A stretch of DNA of 64,000 nucleotides, from the NCBI GenBank assembly GCA_025937835.1, contig JAICQO010000004.1, positions 62,001 to 126,000 of the forward strand. Direction: 5' to 3'. How positions within the stretch are numbered: the stretch's first letter is position 1; each line of letters starts with the position of its first letter. The notes below the pieces were generated by a model that made no database searches, was not told the origin of the DNA, and saw nothing but the letters and a program-made list of their open reading frames with translations. Below are positions 8,091 through 16,197 of the stretch, one piece after another. The DNA comes from Polyangiaceae bacterium. GTDB taxonomy: Bacteria; Myxococcota_A; Polyangia; Polyangiales; Polyangiaceae. The position numbers and the translations under genes were made by a program.

Positions 8091-8570
8091 ATGAACGGGA
8101 GATGCGGCCGCGGCTTGAGACGAAAAGCGAAGATCTCGAAAACTTTTTCTTGACTGTCGACCGCGCCCCACAAATGCCCATTAGAGCCGCGCGCGGCCTA
8201 CACCGCACGCTCGACGGCGCGAGCTTCGAACTCTCGTTCATTGCTGCGATGAACGGCGCCGAGCGCTTTGCGTGTAATCACGACACGCGCGCACGAACAC
8301 CTCCGTCAGCGGACAGGCGAAGCTCGCGGGCGGTGCCCGGCAGCTTGCGTCTACCCGCTCGACTTCACGAGCGGTCAGCGCATCCCGGTATCTTTAGCTT
8401 CCACCACGCCCGGCGATTTTGGGTTTTGGCTTCGTTTTCGCTGCGCTCCGGTGCTCACGTACCCTCGTACGCTCCGCTCCGGTGCTCGCAAAAGCCTCGC
8501 CAAAACCGCAAACTTGCCGGGCGGGCGTTCCTTAAGGTTCTGGGCATGGCGGTCAGCGTCTTGACGCCGA
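8091..8570. other. Gene-free region between fliC and csrA
   Basis: 480 bases without a convincing gene. The plus-strand frame through it continues antisense into csrA and shows no family resemblance. It contains the imperfect palindromic element 8408-8522 and only a poor sigma-54 match (8164-8179). The fliC promoter should lie here or in the adjacent leader. Confidence 0.5.
8408..8522. repeat. Imperfect palindromic element (about 115 bp)
   Basis: Outer arms GCCCGGC (8408-8414) and GCCGGGC (8516-8522) continue inward as similar inverted sequences with a shared GGTTTTGGC core. The centre carries a direct repeat GCTCCGGTGCTC. The layout resembles intergenic REP- or MITE-like hairpins of proteobacterial genomes. 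Confidence 0.55.
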
Positions 8571-8870
8571 CTACGCCGACTGACTGGCGGTCTGCTCGGC
8601 GACCGGTTGCACGGCGCTTTCGCTGCCCTCGGGCTCGGCCGCGGGCTCGGCCTCTGCAGCGGCTGCCTGGGGCGGCAGCTCGAGGCCGCTTTCGGCTGCC
8701 GCGCGGTTCGCCTCGACGATCGCGTCGAAGACCTCTCCGCGCAGGATGGAGCAGTGGTTCGGGGCGCGAACCGCGATTTTGACGGACGTCCTCGACGTCT
8801 GGGTCACGATGATCTCGATTTCGTTCGAGATCACGATGCGCTGTCCTTTGCGTCGTGAGAAAACCAGCAT
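8571..8870 (-). CDS. csrA: Carbon storage regulator CsrA with C-terminal extension
   Basis: 99 residues. Residues 1-60 are CsrA (MLVFSRRKGQRIVI, with Arg6 and an LRGEVF motif carrying the Arg44 equivalent that contacts RNA GGA). The remaining 39 residues are a disordered Ala/Glu/Pro-rich tail absent from enteric CsrA. In Bacillus, FliW binds CsrA through C-terminal extension contacts, and fliW is present in this window. It sits between flgL and fliC, as in bacteria with FliW-CsrA-flagellin control. A GAGGGA ribosome-binding site precedes the ATG. Confidence 0.95.
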   Translation of the reverse strand: MLVFSRRKGQRIVISNEIEIIVTQTSRTSVKIAVRAPNHCSILRGEVFDAIVEANRAAAESGLELPPQAAAAEAEPAAEPEGSESAVQPVAEQTASQSA

Positions 8871-8955
8871 ACTTCCCTCTTTTGCAGGCTTCGTGCCGAA
8901 GTTCTTGGCTACGTGCCGAAGCGTCTGCGGATCTCGAGCCCGGACCTTTCGTTTA

Positions 8956-9834
8956 CTAGATCCGAGACAGAGAGCCCAGATTCAAGATCTGCTGAGAGAC
9001 CGCGACCGCGCGCTCGAGCGCTTGGGCGAAGGTGGTGGAGGCGGAATAGGCCTCGAACGGGTCGGCGGCGCCGAGCTCGTTCGTCTGCTTATCGAGGCCG
9101 CCCTGGGCGAACTCGAGGGCGCTGTCGGCGGACATGAGCCGGTCCAGCGTTAGGCCCACGCGGCTGCGCTCGGCCACGAGCTGCGTGTGGGTGTCGTCGA
9201 TCGTGTCGAGGGACGACTGAATGCCGGAGAGGTCGTTGCTCTGCAGCGCGGTGACGAGGTCATTCAAGACCGCGAATGCGTTCTGCCCGCCCGGCTTGTT
9301 GAAGGCGTTGGGGCCGCTCGGGCTCACGGCCACCGTCACGCCGCGCCCCACCTCAAGCATCTGAGATTCGTTGTTGCCGGCGTAGTTGCCGTTGGCGTCC
9401 CAGGGCAAGGTCGTGGTGTTCGTCCCGGCGAACAGGTAGCCGCGGCTGCCCTGGGTGTTGGCCAGGCGCACCATCTCTTCGCGCAGGCTCGCCACTTCCT
9501 GAGCGAGCGAGGCGCGGCCCTCGTCCGGTAGGGTGCTGTTCGCGCCCTGCATCGCCAGCTCCTTGACCCGGAGCATCAGGTCGCTCGCTTGACCGAGGGT
9601 GTTCTCGGCGTAGTCGATGTCGCCGCGCGCGGTGCTCATGCCCTCGCGGTACTCGGTGAGCTCCTGGCGCTGCGATTTCAGGCGCACGATCTGCGCCGCG
9701 GCCATCGGGTCGTCCGACGGGGCTCCGATGCGAGACCCGGTCAGCGCCTGCTCGGCGGCCTTGGCCTGCTTCGACGACAGCTGAGTCAAGACTCGCGTCA
9801 TCGAGTTGTATCGCATCATTTCGGTTACACGCAT
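8956..9834 (-). CDS. flgL: Hook-filament junction protein FlgL
   Basis: 292 residues from the ATG at 9834. The flagellin-like N-terminus (MRVTEMMRYNSMTRVLTQLSS, KRI-like GSRIGAPSDDP) and C-terminus (ALERAVAVSQQILNLGSLSRI) are those of HAP3. It follows flgK by 2 bases. The in-frame extension to 10473 is a shadow of flgK. Confidence 0.95.
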   Translation of the reverse strand: MRVTEMMRYNSMTRVLTQLSSKQAKAAEQALTGSRIGAPSDDPMAAAQIVRLKSQRQELTEYREGMSTARGDIDYAENTLGQASDLMLRVKELAMQGANSTLPDEGRASLAQEVASLREEMVRLANTQGSRGYLFAGTNTTTLPWDANGNYAGNNESQMLEVGRGVTVAVSPSGPNAFNKPGGQNAFAVLNDLVTALQSNDLSGIQSSLDTIDDTHTQLVAERSRVGLTLDRLMSADSALEFAQGGLDKQTNELGAADPFEAYSASTTFAQALERAVAVSQQILNLGSLSRI

Positions 9835-9836
9835 GG

Positions 9837-11228
9837 CTACAGCGCTCGCAGCAGGTCTTCGAGGAGACCATCGACGGTGGTGAGGACTTTGGAAGCGGCT
9901 TCGAAAGCGCGTTGATACTTGGTGAGCTGGACCATCTCCTCGTCGAGGGAGACGCCGCTCTGCGACTGGAACAGGTTCTCGATCTGGGCGTGCACGGCTT
10001 CGCGGTGCTCGGCGGTGTCCTGGGCGCGCTTGGCGCGCAAGCCGACGTCGGCGATCAGCGCGCCGTAGGCCGCGCCCGGAGACTGCGTGCCGCCGGCCAG
10101 GATCGGGCGGGTGCCCAGGCGAACGAGCTCGACCGCGTTGTCGGAGCCGCCGGGCAGCGAGCCTGCGGCGCCCGCGGCTGCCACGCGATCCGGCTGGCCG
10201 AGCACGTCGGCGTGGAGCTTGATCGAGCGCGAAGCGTTCTCCGCGCCCGGGCCCGGCCCGAGGTCGAAGATGTTGCGGCCGGCCTGGCCGTCGAGGCCGA
10301 CGCCCGCCGCGTGCTGCTGGTTGACGGCATCTCCGACACCCCAGACGAACTCGTCGAGCTGCGATTGAACCTTGAACAGGTCGACGTCGCGTGACTCCTT
10401 CAAGCCTCCGAGCGTGCCGCCCGTGAGGAAGCGAGTCACCTCGGACTTGGCGCCGCTGGCCGAGCTGCTCCACAGCCGTATCGCGCCGTTGTCGTCGAGA
10501 TCCAGCGAGAGCTGGTTGAAATTCGTGCCCTCGACCAGGGTCGCGCCGGCCGCGGAAACCACCGCGCGCCCCTCGCCGTCCTCGATCACGCGCACGTTCA
10601 CGAGCTCGCCCATGCTGCGCAGGAGCTCTTCGCGTTCCTGCAGCAAGTCGCTCGGATCACCGCCGCCGGAGCGGGCGATCATGATCTCTGCCTCGACGCG
10701 CGCCAGGTCCTTGGCGCGCTCGTTGACGTTCTTCACGGCATCCTGAGCCTGCGCGAACATTTCGTTGCGCTGGGTAGCCAGAGCGTTGGCGGTGTCGTTG
10801 GCGCGCTGGGCGAACGCCTCGGCCCGATCGAGCACGCTGATGCGCGTCGCCGGATCCGACGGGTTGGCGGCGAGCGACGAGAAGGACCCGAACATCTGGT
10901 CGAGGGCGTCGGACAGACCCGAACCCTGGAAATCGTTGAACAGCGCCTCGACCTGGCCCATCTGACGGCTCTGCTCTTTGGCGGAGGCACCGAGGCCGAT
11001 CGACTCGTAGACCTTGCGCTGCGTGAACAGGTCGGTGGCGCGGCGCATCCCGCCGACCTCGACCGTGCCGAACGCCTGCGTACCGAGCGCCTTCGTCTGA
11101 AGGATCGCCTCGCGGCGCACGTAGCCGGGCGTCGAGGCGTTGGCGATGTTCTGGCCCGTCACCGTCAGGCCGTAGGACTGCGCGATCAGCGCGTCGCGGG
11201 CGGTGTTGAGAACATTACCGAGTCCCAT
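9837..11228 (-). CDS. flgK: Hook-associated protein FlgK
   Basis: 463 residues. Opens MGLGNVLNTARDALIAQSYGLTVTGQNIANASTPGY, the rod/hook motif, and ends with EEMVQLTKYQRAFEAASKVLTTVDGLLEDLL, the HAP1 C-terminal helix. First hook-filament junction component; flgN lies immediately upstream, its likely chaperone. Confidence 0.97.
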   Translation of the reverse strand: MGLGNVLNTARDALIAQSYGLTVTGQNIANASTPGYVRREAILQTKALGTQAFGTVEVGGMRRATDLFTQRKVYESIGLGASAKEQSRQMGQVEALFNDFQGSGLSDALDQMFGSFSSLAANPSDPATRISVLDRAEAFAQRANDTANALATQRNEMFAQAQDAVKNVNERAKDLARVEAEIMIARSGGGDPSDLLQEREELLRSMGELVNVRVIEDGEGRAVVSAAGATLVEGTNFNQLSLDLDDNGAIRLWSSSASGAKSEVTRFLTGGTLGGLKESRDVDLFKVQSQLDEFVWGVGDAVNQQHAAGVGLDGQAGRNIFDLGPGPGAENASRSIKLHADVLGQPDRVAAAGAAGSLPGGSDNAVELVRLGTRPILAGGTQSPGAAYGALIADVGLRAKRAQDTAEHREAVHAQIENLFQSQSGVSLDEEMVQLTKYQRAFEAASKVLTTVDGLLEDLLRAL

Positions 11229-11229
11229 T

Positions 11230-11583
11230 TCAGCCTCGGATGTTCAGGCGGGCCGGCGCCTGTTGCGGGCGCTCGCTGCCGTAGCCTGCCTGCACCGTAC
11301 CGGTCGCCAGCTCGATGATGCCGCGCACGCAGTCCCGGGCGTTGACGAGCAGCAGCTGATTCATCAGAGCCCGCTCGCGGATCCGCTCGAGCAACGGCCC
11401 GTGCTGCTCTTTGGGCTTGCCGAGCGACCCGAGCTGGTTCGCGACCTCGAGCTTTTCCAAGCTCAGGCGGCCGACCGCTTCGTGGTCGAACTTCTTCAAC
11501 GCCTCGTGCTCGTCCATCAGCAACCGCTCGAGATCCTGGAGCCGCGTGGTCATCGCATCGGATTGAACGGAGAGCTGATTCAT
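11230..11583 (-). CDS. flgN: FlgN-like export chaperone for FlgK/FlgL
   Basis: 117 residues, mostly helical, with LLMDEHEALKKFDHEAVGRLSLEK and ANQLGSLGKPK resembling the FlgN family, and MNQLLLVNARDCVRGIIEL in the second half. The position directly before flgK and after flgM is the standard flgM-flgN-flgK order. FlgN delivers FlgK and FlgL to the export gate. Confidence 0.85.
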   Translation of the reverse strand: MNQLSVQSDAMTTRLQDLERLLMDEHEALKKFDHEAVGRLSLEKLEVANQLGSLGKPKEQHGPLLERIRERALMNQLLLVNARDCVRGIIELATGTVQAGYGSERPQQAPARLNIRG

Positions 11584-11608
11584 GGCGATTTCAGAGGTGC
11601 TTTCGGGT

Positions 11609-11890
11609 TCAGGAGTGATCGATCATCTTCTCGGCGACCTTGCGCAGGTCGATCTTGAAGCTGCCGTCCTCGAGCTTCTGCTTCAAGGCTTCGATCTTCG
11701 GCGTGTCGGGGCGCTGCTCGCTCTGCGCGAGCTCGCGAGCCCGACTCGAGATCTGCACGTCCGCAGCCGGCAACGGGCGAGCTGCCTCGACCGTCTGCGC
11801 CGCGGGGGTCGCGCCCGGCGCACCACCGACGCGCGTCACCGACATGCGCTGGTAAGCCGCGAAGGCTGGGTTTCCTTGGATAGGTTTCAT
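11609..11890 (-). CDS. flgM: Anti-sigma-28 factor FlgM
   Basis: 93 residues. The C-terminal half (DVQISSRARELAQSEQ, PKIEALKQKLEDGSFKIDLRKVAEKMI) matches the FlgM sigma-28-binding helices. FlgM holds FliA (36576-37301) until exported through a completed hook. The N-terminal 40 residues are low complexity. The 125 bases before it contain no clear promoter. Confidence 0.9.
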   Translation of the reverse strand: MKPIQGNPAFAAYQRMSVTRVGGAPGATPAAQTVEAARPLPAADVQISSRARELAQSEQRPDTPKIEALKQKLEDGSFKIDLRKVAEKMIDHS

Positions 11891-12015
11891 GTCTCTAGTT
11901 TCGGAGATCCTTCGAGCTCGGATCCACCGCGCTCAACCGGTGAACGGTGGCGGGAGAGAAACCTTGAGGAAGTTTTTTCGAAAGCTCGGTGCCGGGCGCT
12001 GCACCACAGAGATAA

Positions 12016-12324
12016 TTATCCGACATCATTGCCTTTATTTGCGTTTTCGCCGGGCAATGTTTGCTCGATCATTTTGGCGAGGCCGAGCCCGCCGGAGCCG
12101 ACGATCGCGTCCGCCATCGCGTCCACGATCATCGAGCCGTACATCGACGTACCCTTGCTGGAGTCGAGCTTCGTGGTCTTTTCCAGCGAGCTCAACATCC
12201 GCTTCAGCATCATGGCCTCGAACTGCTTGGCCGCCTGCTGGAGCCGCTCGGTTTGCTGCGGCTGCTGCTGCTGCTGCGCGGCGGGCGCGTCGAGCTCGGG
12301 CGCACCGGCGAGACTCACCTTCAT
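12016..12324 (-). CDS. flgJ: FlgJ rod-binding domain protein
   Basis: 102 residues corresponding only to the N-terminal rod-capping half of FlgJ: LQQAAKQFEAMMLKRMLSSLEKT, then YGSMIVDAMADAIVGSGGLGLAKMIEQ. A glutamine run (residues about 17-23) lies near the N-terminus. The muramidase half is missing here; a separate glucosaminidase at 4364-5167 could supply it. ATGA overlap with flgI. Confidence 0.88.
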   Translation of the reverse strand: MKVSLAGAPELDAPAAQQQQQPQQTERLQQAAKQFEAMMLKRMLSSLEKTTKLDSSKGTSMYGSMIVDAMADAIVGSGGLGLAKMIEQTLPGENANKGNDVG

Positions 12325-13448
12325 TGGACCACCACCTCGGCGCTCAGCGCGCCGGCGGCCTTCAGGGCTTGCAGGATGCTCGCGAGCTCGCGCGGCGTGA
12401 CGCCGAACGTGGACAGCGCCTGAGCGACGTCGGCGAGCGACGCGGCGCCCTTCAGGTAGGTGAGCGCGGGGGCCGGGGTCTTTTCAGCCACTTCCACGTC
12501 GGTCTTCTTCGTCACCTCGGTCTTGCCGCCAGAGAGCGGACCGGGCTGCGAGACCTCGCTGGTCTCCTTGATCGAGATCGTGATCCCGCCCTGGGCGATG
12601 GCTACCGGTGACAATCGAACGTCACCACCTGCGACGATCGTGCCAGTCCGTTCGTTGACGACGATGCGGGCGGACTGGACCGGTGTCATCTCGAGCTCGT
12701 TCAGCTTCGCGACCAGCTCCACCGGGCGGTCGCGGTACGACGCCGGGGAGAGCACCTCGATCGAGCCGGCGTCGATCGCCCGGGCTGCGCCGCGACCCAG
12801 GGACTGGTTCACGGCTTCGGCGACGCGCTGCGCGTTCTGAAAGTCGGGCGCGCGCAGCACCAGCGTCACCTTGTTGCCCATCACGAACTGCGTCGGGATC
12901 TCGCGTTCGACGAGCGCCCCGTTCGGGATGCGCGCGGTGGTGGTGTGGTTCTCCGTGACCGAGCCGCCGGACCCGCCAGCCGACATGCCGCCGAGGATCA
13001 GCGGGCCCTGCCCCACCGCGTAGGTCTTGCGATCGGCGCCGCGCAGCGGCGTCTGCAGGAGCACGCCGCCCTGCAGCGAGCGCGCGTTACCCATGGACGA
13101 GATGGTGATATCGAGCTTCGAGCCCGAGCGGTAAAACGGCGGGATGGTCGCGGTCACGACCACCGCGGCCACGTTGCGCAGACGGACCTGCTTGTTGTCG
13201 ACCTGCACGCCCAGGCGGCGCAAGAGCGAGCGCAGCGACTGCGCGGCAAACGGCGCCGAGGCGTCGTCGCCCGTGCCGTTCAGGCCGGTGACCACGCCGT
13301 AGCCGACGAGCTGGTTGTCGCGGGCGCCGAGCACGTCGCACATGTCTCGCAGGCGCTCGGCCCGCGCCGTGCGCGGAGCGAGCGCCACGAAGCAGACCAA
13401 CAGCGACAGCGCGAGCTTGAGGACCAGGGCAGAGGTGCGGGACGACAT
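12321..13448 (-). CDS. flgI: Flagellar P-ring protein FlgI
   Basis: 375 residues with a Sec signal peptide (hydrophobic LKLALSLLVCFVALAPRTARA) and the FlgI signatures RLRDMCDVLGARDNQLVGYGVVTGLNGTGDDA-like start and ARIVVNERTGTIVAGGDVRLSPVAIAQG-like region. Forms the periplasmic peptidoglycan-layer ring. Encoded between flgH and flgJ. Confidence 0.96.
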   Translation of the reverse strand: MSSRTSALVLKLALSLLVCFVALAPRTARAERLRDMCDVLGARDNQLVGYGVVTGLNGTGDDASAPFAAQSLRSLLRRLGVQVDNKQVRLRNVAAVVVTATIPPFYRSGSKLDITISSMGNARSLQGGVLLQTPLRGADRKTYAVGQGPLILGGMSAGGSGGSVTENHTTTARIPNGALVEREIPTQFVMGNKVTLVLRAPDFQNAQRVAEAVNQSLGRGAARAIDAGSIEVLSPASYRDRPVELVAKLNELEMTPVQSARIVVNERTGTIVAGGDVRLSPVAIAQGGITISIKETSEVSQPGPLSGGKTEVTKKTDVEVAEKTPAPALTYLKGAASLADVAQALSTFGVTPRELASILQALKAAGALSAEVVVQ

Positions 13449-13470
13449 GATTCTTGGTGATTCGGGCGGA

Positions 13471-14190
13471 TCAGAAGGGGTTGACGGCGTCGAGGATCTT
13501 GGTGAACCAGCCGCGCTCGACCTGGTCGTCGATGTCGCCGCGGCCGGTGAACTCGACCCGCGCGTCGGCGATGAGAGACGAGTCGATCGAGTTGTCGCCC
13601 TCGATATCGGAAGGACGAATCACGCCGGAGATGTAGAGGTGGTACTCCTCGTGGTTGATCATCACGACCTTGGTGCCCTCGACGAAGAGGTCGCCGTTCG
13701 GCATCTCCCCCTTCACCTGGACGCCGATCAGGCCGCGCAGCTTGCCGGCGCGCGAGGTCTGGCCCTCGCCGGCGAAATCCGAGGTGGCCGCGAGCGACAC
13801 GAGCTTCTCGGGATCGATGTTCGGGTAGGCCTTCTTGATCGCGGGAACCAGGCCGAGCAGCGAGCTCACGCCCGCTTCCCGATTGGTCTCCTTGCTGAGC
13901 TTGGTGCTCGCGCCGCCCTGGGCGTCGGCCTGCTCGTTGATGCGGATCTGCACGATGTCGCCGACGCGCAGCGCGCGCGTGTCCTCGAGGTAGCCGGCCT
14001 GGCCCTCGTTGTAGATCGAGCCGACGGCCGGGCGCGCGTCCTTCGCGGTCGCGGCGTAAGCGCCGGGCTCGTACTTGCGCTGTCGGGGCGTGAACGGCGC
14101 GATGTGTGAGGGGCCGCAGGCGAGCGATAGAGACGACAGCAGCGTCGTCACGAGCAGCGTGCGGCCGAGGCCGAGGGCGAGCTGTTTCAC
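13471..14190 (-). CDS. flgH: Flagellar L-ring lipoprotein FlgH
   Basis: 239 residues. GTG start overlapping the flgA stop (GTGA). Lipoprotein signal peptide with lipobox LSLAC at about residue 25, then the FlgH features RVGDIVQIRINEQADAQG and VKGEMPNGDLFVEGTKVVMIN. Forms the outer-membrane L ring, showing a Gram-negative envelope. Confidence 0.95.
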   Translation of the reverse strand: MKQLALGLGRTLLVTTLLSSLSLACGPSHIAPFTPRQRKYEPGAYAATAKDARPAVGSIYNEGQAGYLEDTRALRVGDIVQIRINEQADAQGGASTKLSKETNREAGVSSLLGLVPAIKKAYPNIDPEKLVSLAATSDFAGEGQTSRAGKLRGLIGVQVKGEMPNGDLFVEGTKVVMINHEEYHLYISGVIRPSDIEGDNSIDSSLIADARVEFTGRGDIDDQVERGWFTKILDAVNPF

Positions 14191-14729
14191 TCGGACACCA
14201 CCCGCGCGCTGTTCCTCGACTCGATGCGGGCCTTCAAGACCTTGCGGGTTTTGACGATCTGGAGCAGCACCACGTCGTCGATGTCTGCGTCCTCCATCGC
14301 CACCGCGATGGCGCCGATGCGCGTCGGCCCGCGCTCGATGTAGGCCGTGAGCTCCGCGCCGCGGTGGATGGCGTAGCTCGCCGCCTCGGCGCCGATCCTC
14401 AGGTTGGCCGTCACGGGCACCAGCATCGGTGACGCTCCGGGCGTCAGAATCTCGACGCTTACCGTAATTTTGACGGCGCCCTCTCGCTTGGGCAGCTTCG
14501 GCACGCGAGCGCGGCCGATTTCGGCGTCGCGCGCGACGGACAGCGAGCGCGTGCTCGTGAGCTTGTCGAGCTCGACGCCGGCCGGAAGCGCCGCAAGCAC
14601 CGCGGGCTCCAAACGCGAAACCACCTCGGCCGGAGCCCAGCGCTCTTTCGGAGCAGGCTCGGCCGCGGCAGGCGCGGCGACCGCGAAAGCCGCAGCCAAA
14701 AACAACCAGCGCAGCGTCTTCATCTTCAT
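14187..14729 (-). CDS. flgA: P-ring assembly chaperone FlgA
   Basis: About 180 residues with a clear signal peptide (TLRWLFLAAAFAVAAPAAAE). The C-terminal part has an SAF-like segment ending VRV-type (RKVLKARIESRNSARVVSE) and a GAEL...IERGPTRIGAIAVAMEDADIDDVVLL region fitting the FlgA fold, which helps P-ring assembly in the periplasm. The ATG at 14729 makes a one-base TGATG overlap with flgG; a GTG at 14732 is the alternative. Assignment leans on position between flgG and flgH. Confidence 0.85.
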   Translation of the reverse strand: MKMKTLRWLFLAAAFAVAAPAAAEPAPKERWAPAEVVSRLEPAVLAALPAGVELDKLTSTRSLSVARDAEIGRARVPKLPKREGAVKITVSVEILTPGASPMLVPVTANLRIGAEAASYAIHRGAELTAYIERGPTRIGAIAVAMEDADIDDVVLLQIVKTRKVLKARIESRNSARVVSE

Positions 14730-15514
14730 CACCGGATTTGCGTGGCGGCGCGCAACATGTCGTCGGCGGTGGTGATGACCTTCGAGTTGATTTCGTAGGC
14801 CCGTTGCGCCGAAATCATGCCGATCATCTCCTCGACGATCTCGACGTTGGCCTGCTCGAGCGAGCCCTGCAGCAGTGCTCCGCGGCCGTCCGCGCCCGGG
14901 TCGCCGATCTGAGCCTCGCCGCTGGCCTGAGTTGCCACCAGCAGGTTGTGACCAAGCGCGCTCAGGCCGGCCGGGTTCACGAAGTTCGCGATCGTGATCT
15001 TGCCGAGCTCGACCGGCGCTGACTCGTTGCCCACGGTCGCGCTGACGGTGCCGTCGGAGCCGATGGTGATGCCCGTCGCGCCTTCCGGGATGGTGATCGG
15101 CGGATCGAGGGGCAGGCCCTCGGCGTTGACGAGCTGACCGCTGGCGTCCATCTTGAACGCGCCGTTGCGCGTATATGCCGGATTTCCGTCGTTTTGTTGC
15201 ACGACGAAGAAGCCGTTGCCCTCGATCGAAACGTCGAGGGGGTTATTGGTGTTGAGCAGCGCGCCCTGCTCGAACGTCTTCGAGGTGCCGACCACGCGGA
15301 CACCGGTGCCGATCTGCAGGCCCGTCGGGTTCATGGTGGTCGCGCCGTTCGGCGCTCCGGGAGTCTTCAGCGTTTGATACAGAAGATCCTGGAACTCGAC
15401 CCGCTGCTTCTTGTAGCCAACGGTGTTCGCGTTCGCGATGTTGTTGGAAATGCCCTCGAGTTGCATCTCTTGGGCGCCCATGCCGGTGGCTGCGATATGA
15501 AGTGCTCTGAACAT
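14729..15514 (-). CDS. flgG: Distal rod protein FlgG
   Basis: 261 residues, exact FlgG size. MFRALHIAATGMGAQEMQLEGISNNIANANTVGYKK at the N-terminus, EFQDLLYQTLKTPGA next, and the C-terminus SNVEIVEEMI-like NVEIVEEMIGMISAQRAYEINSK. CCGGAG precedes the ATG. First gene of the minus-strand operon flgGAHIJ-flgMNKL, with a sigma-54 promoter immediately upstream. Confidence 0.97.
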   Translation of the reverse strand: MFRALHIAATGMGAQEMQLEGISNNIANANTVGYKKQRVEFQDLLYQTLKTPGAPNGATTMNPTGLQIGTGVRVVGTSKTFEQGALLNTNNPLDVSIEGNGFFVVQQNDGNPAYTRNGAFKMDASGQLVNAEGLPLDPPITIPEGATGITIGSDGTVSATVGNESAPVELGKITIANFVNPAGLSALGHNLLVATQASGEAQIGDPGADGRGALLQGSLEQANVEIVEEMIGMISAQRAYEINSKVITTADDMLRAATQIR

Positions 15515-15537
15515 CCGGGTCTCCGGATCGATTCAGT

Positions 15538-15554
15538 AGCAATGGTGATGCCAA
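15538..15554 (-). promoter_or_regulatory. Sigma-54 promoter of the flgG operon
   Basis: Minus-strand TTGGCATCACCATTGCT matches TGGCACGN4TTGCW with GG and GC 10 bases apart and a perfect TTGCT. Predicted start near 15528, leaving about 14 bases of leader that contain the ribosome-binding site. Confidence 0.78.
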
Positions 15555-15564
15555 GACCGAGCGG

Positions 15565-16197
15565 TCAGCCGGAACCGTCGTCTGCGGTGCTACCACCTGC
15601 GCCGCCATCGACCTCGGACACGCCCCCGGCACCTGCACCGCCGTCGGTCGCGCCAGACTCGCCGCCTGCGCCGCCGAACGCTTCGCCGCCTGCGCCGGAC
15701 TCACCGCCGAGCGACTCACCGCCCGCGCCGGACTCGCCGCCGAGCGACTCGCCGCCCGCGCCGCCGAACGCTTCGCCGCCTGCGCCGGACTCACCGCCGA
15801 GCGACTCGCCGCCCGCGCCGGACTCGCCCGACTCTCCAGCGCTGCCCGCTCCGCCGCCCATCGATTCGCCTGCGCTGCCGCCCGGCGCTTCCACGGCACC
15901 GCCAGCGCCCGCTTGGCCTGCTTGTCCGCCGGCTCCGGCGGCTCCCGCTGCTCCCGCTGCTCCACCCGGGCTCGCGCCGGCCGCGGAGGCGCCCGCGGCG
16001 TTGCCGCTGCCACCCGCGCTCGAGCCTCCGACTTCGGCAGGCGGCCCCGGCGGCACCTGACAGCCGCCGTCGATACACATCTCGCCGCTGTCGCAATCGG
16101 TGTTGCGCAGGCACTCGTCGGAGTCGAGGCACGACTGGGAGACGAGCCCCCCGAGCGCCAACAGCACGGCCCATTTCGAGGTTCGACGCCGCATCAC
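15565..16197 (-). CDS. Low-complexity lipoprotein with Cys-rich head
   Basis: 210 residues. Lipoprotein signal peptide (lipobox LVSQSC), then a short Cys-rich module (DECLRNTDCDSGEMCIDGGC) of the kind common in Myxococcota surface proteins, then about 150 residues of Gly/Ala/Ser/Glu repeats with period near 10 (GAGGESLGGES, GAGGEAFGGAG). Probably an outer-membrane-anchored extended surface protein. ATGA overlap with the upstream gene shows it is co-translated with the outer-membrane candidate. No function known; the repeats may vary in copy number between strains. Confidence 0.75.
   Translation of the reverse strand: MMRRRTSKWAVLLALGGLVSQSCLDSDECLRNTDCDSGEMCIDGGCQVPPGPPAEVGGSSAGGSGNAAGASAAGASPGGAAGAAGAAGAGGQAGQAGAGGAVEAPGGSAGESMGGGAGSAGESGESGAGGESLGGESGAGGEAFGGAGGESLGGESGAGGESLGGESGAGGEAFGGAGGESGATDGGAGAGGVSEVDGGAGGSTADDGSG

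Noticed and set aside
8102-8782. Plus-strand open frame across the fliC-csrA gap
   Set aside because: It continues antisense into csrA and lacks a ribosome-binding site or family resemblance.
8883-8898. Sigma-54-like box before csrA (CGGCACGAAGCCTGCA)
   Set aside because: Matches well, but the predicted start would be only about 3 bases before the csrA ATG and would remove its good Shine-Dalgarno. Kept as unproven, since flgB shows a similar layout.
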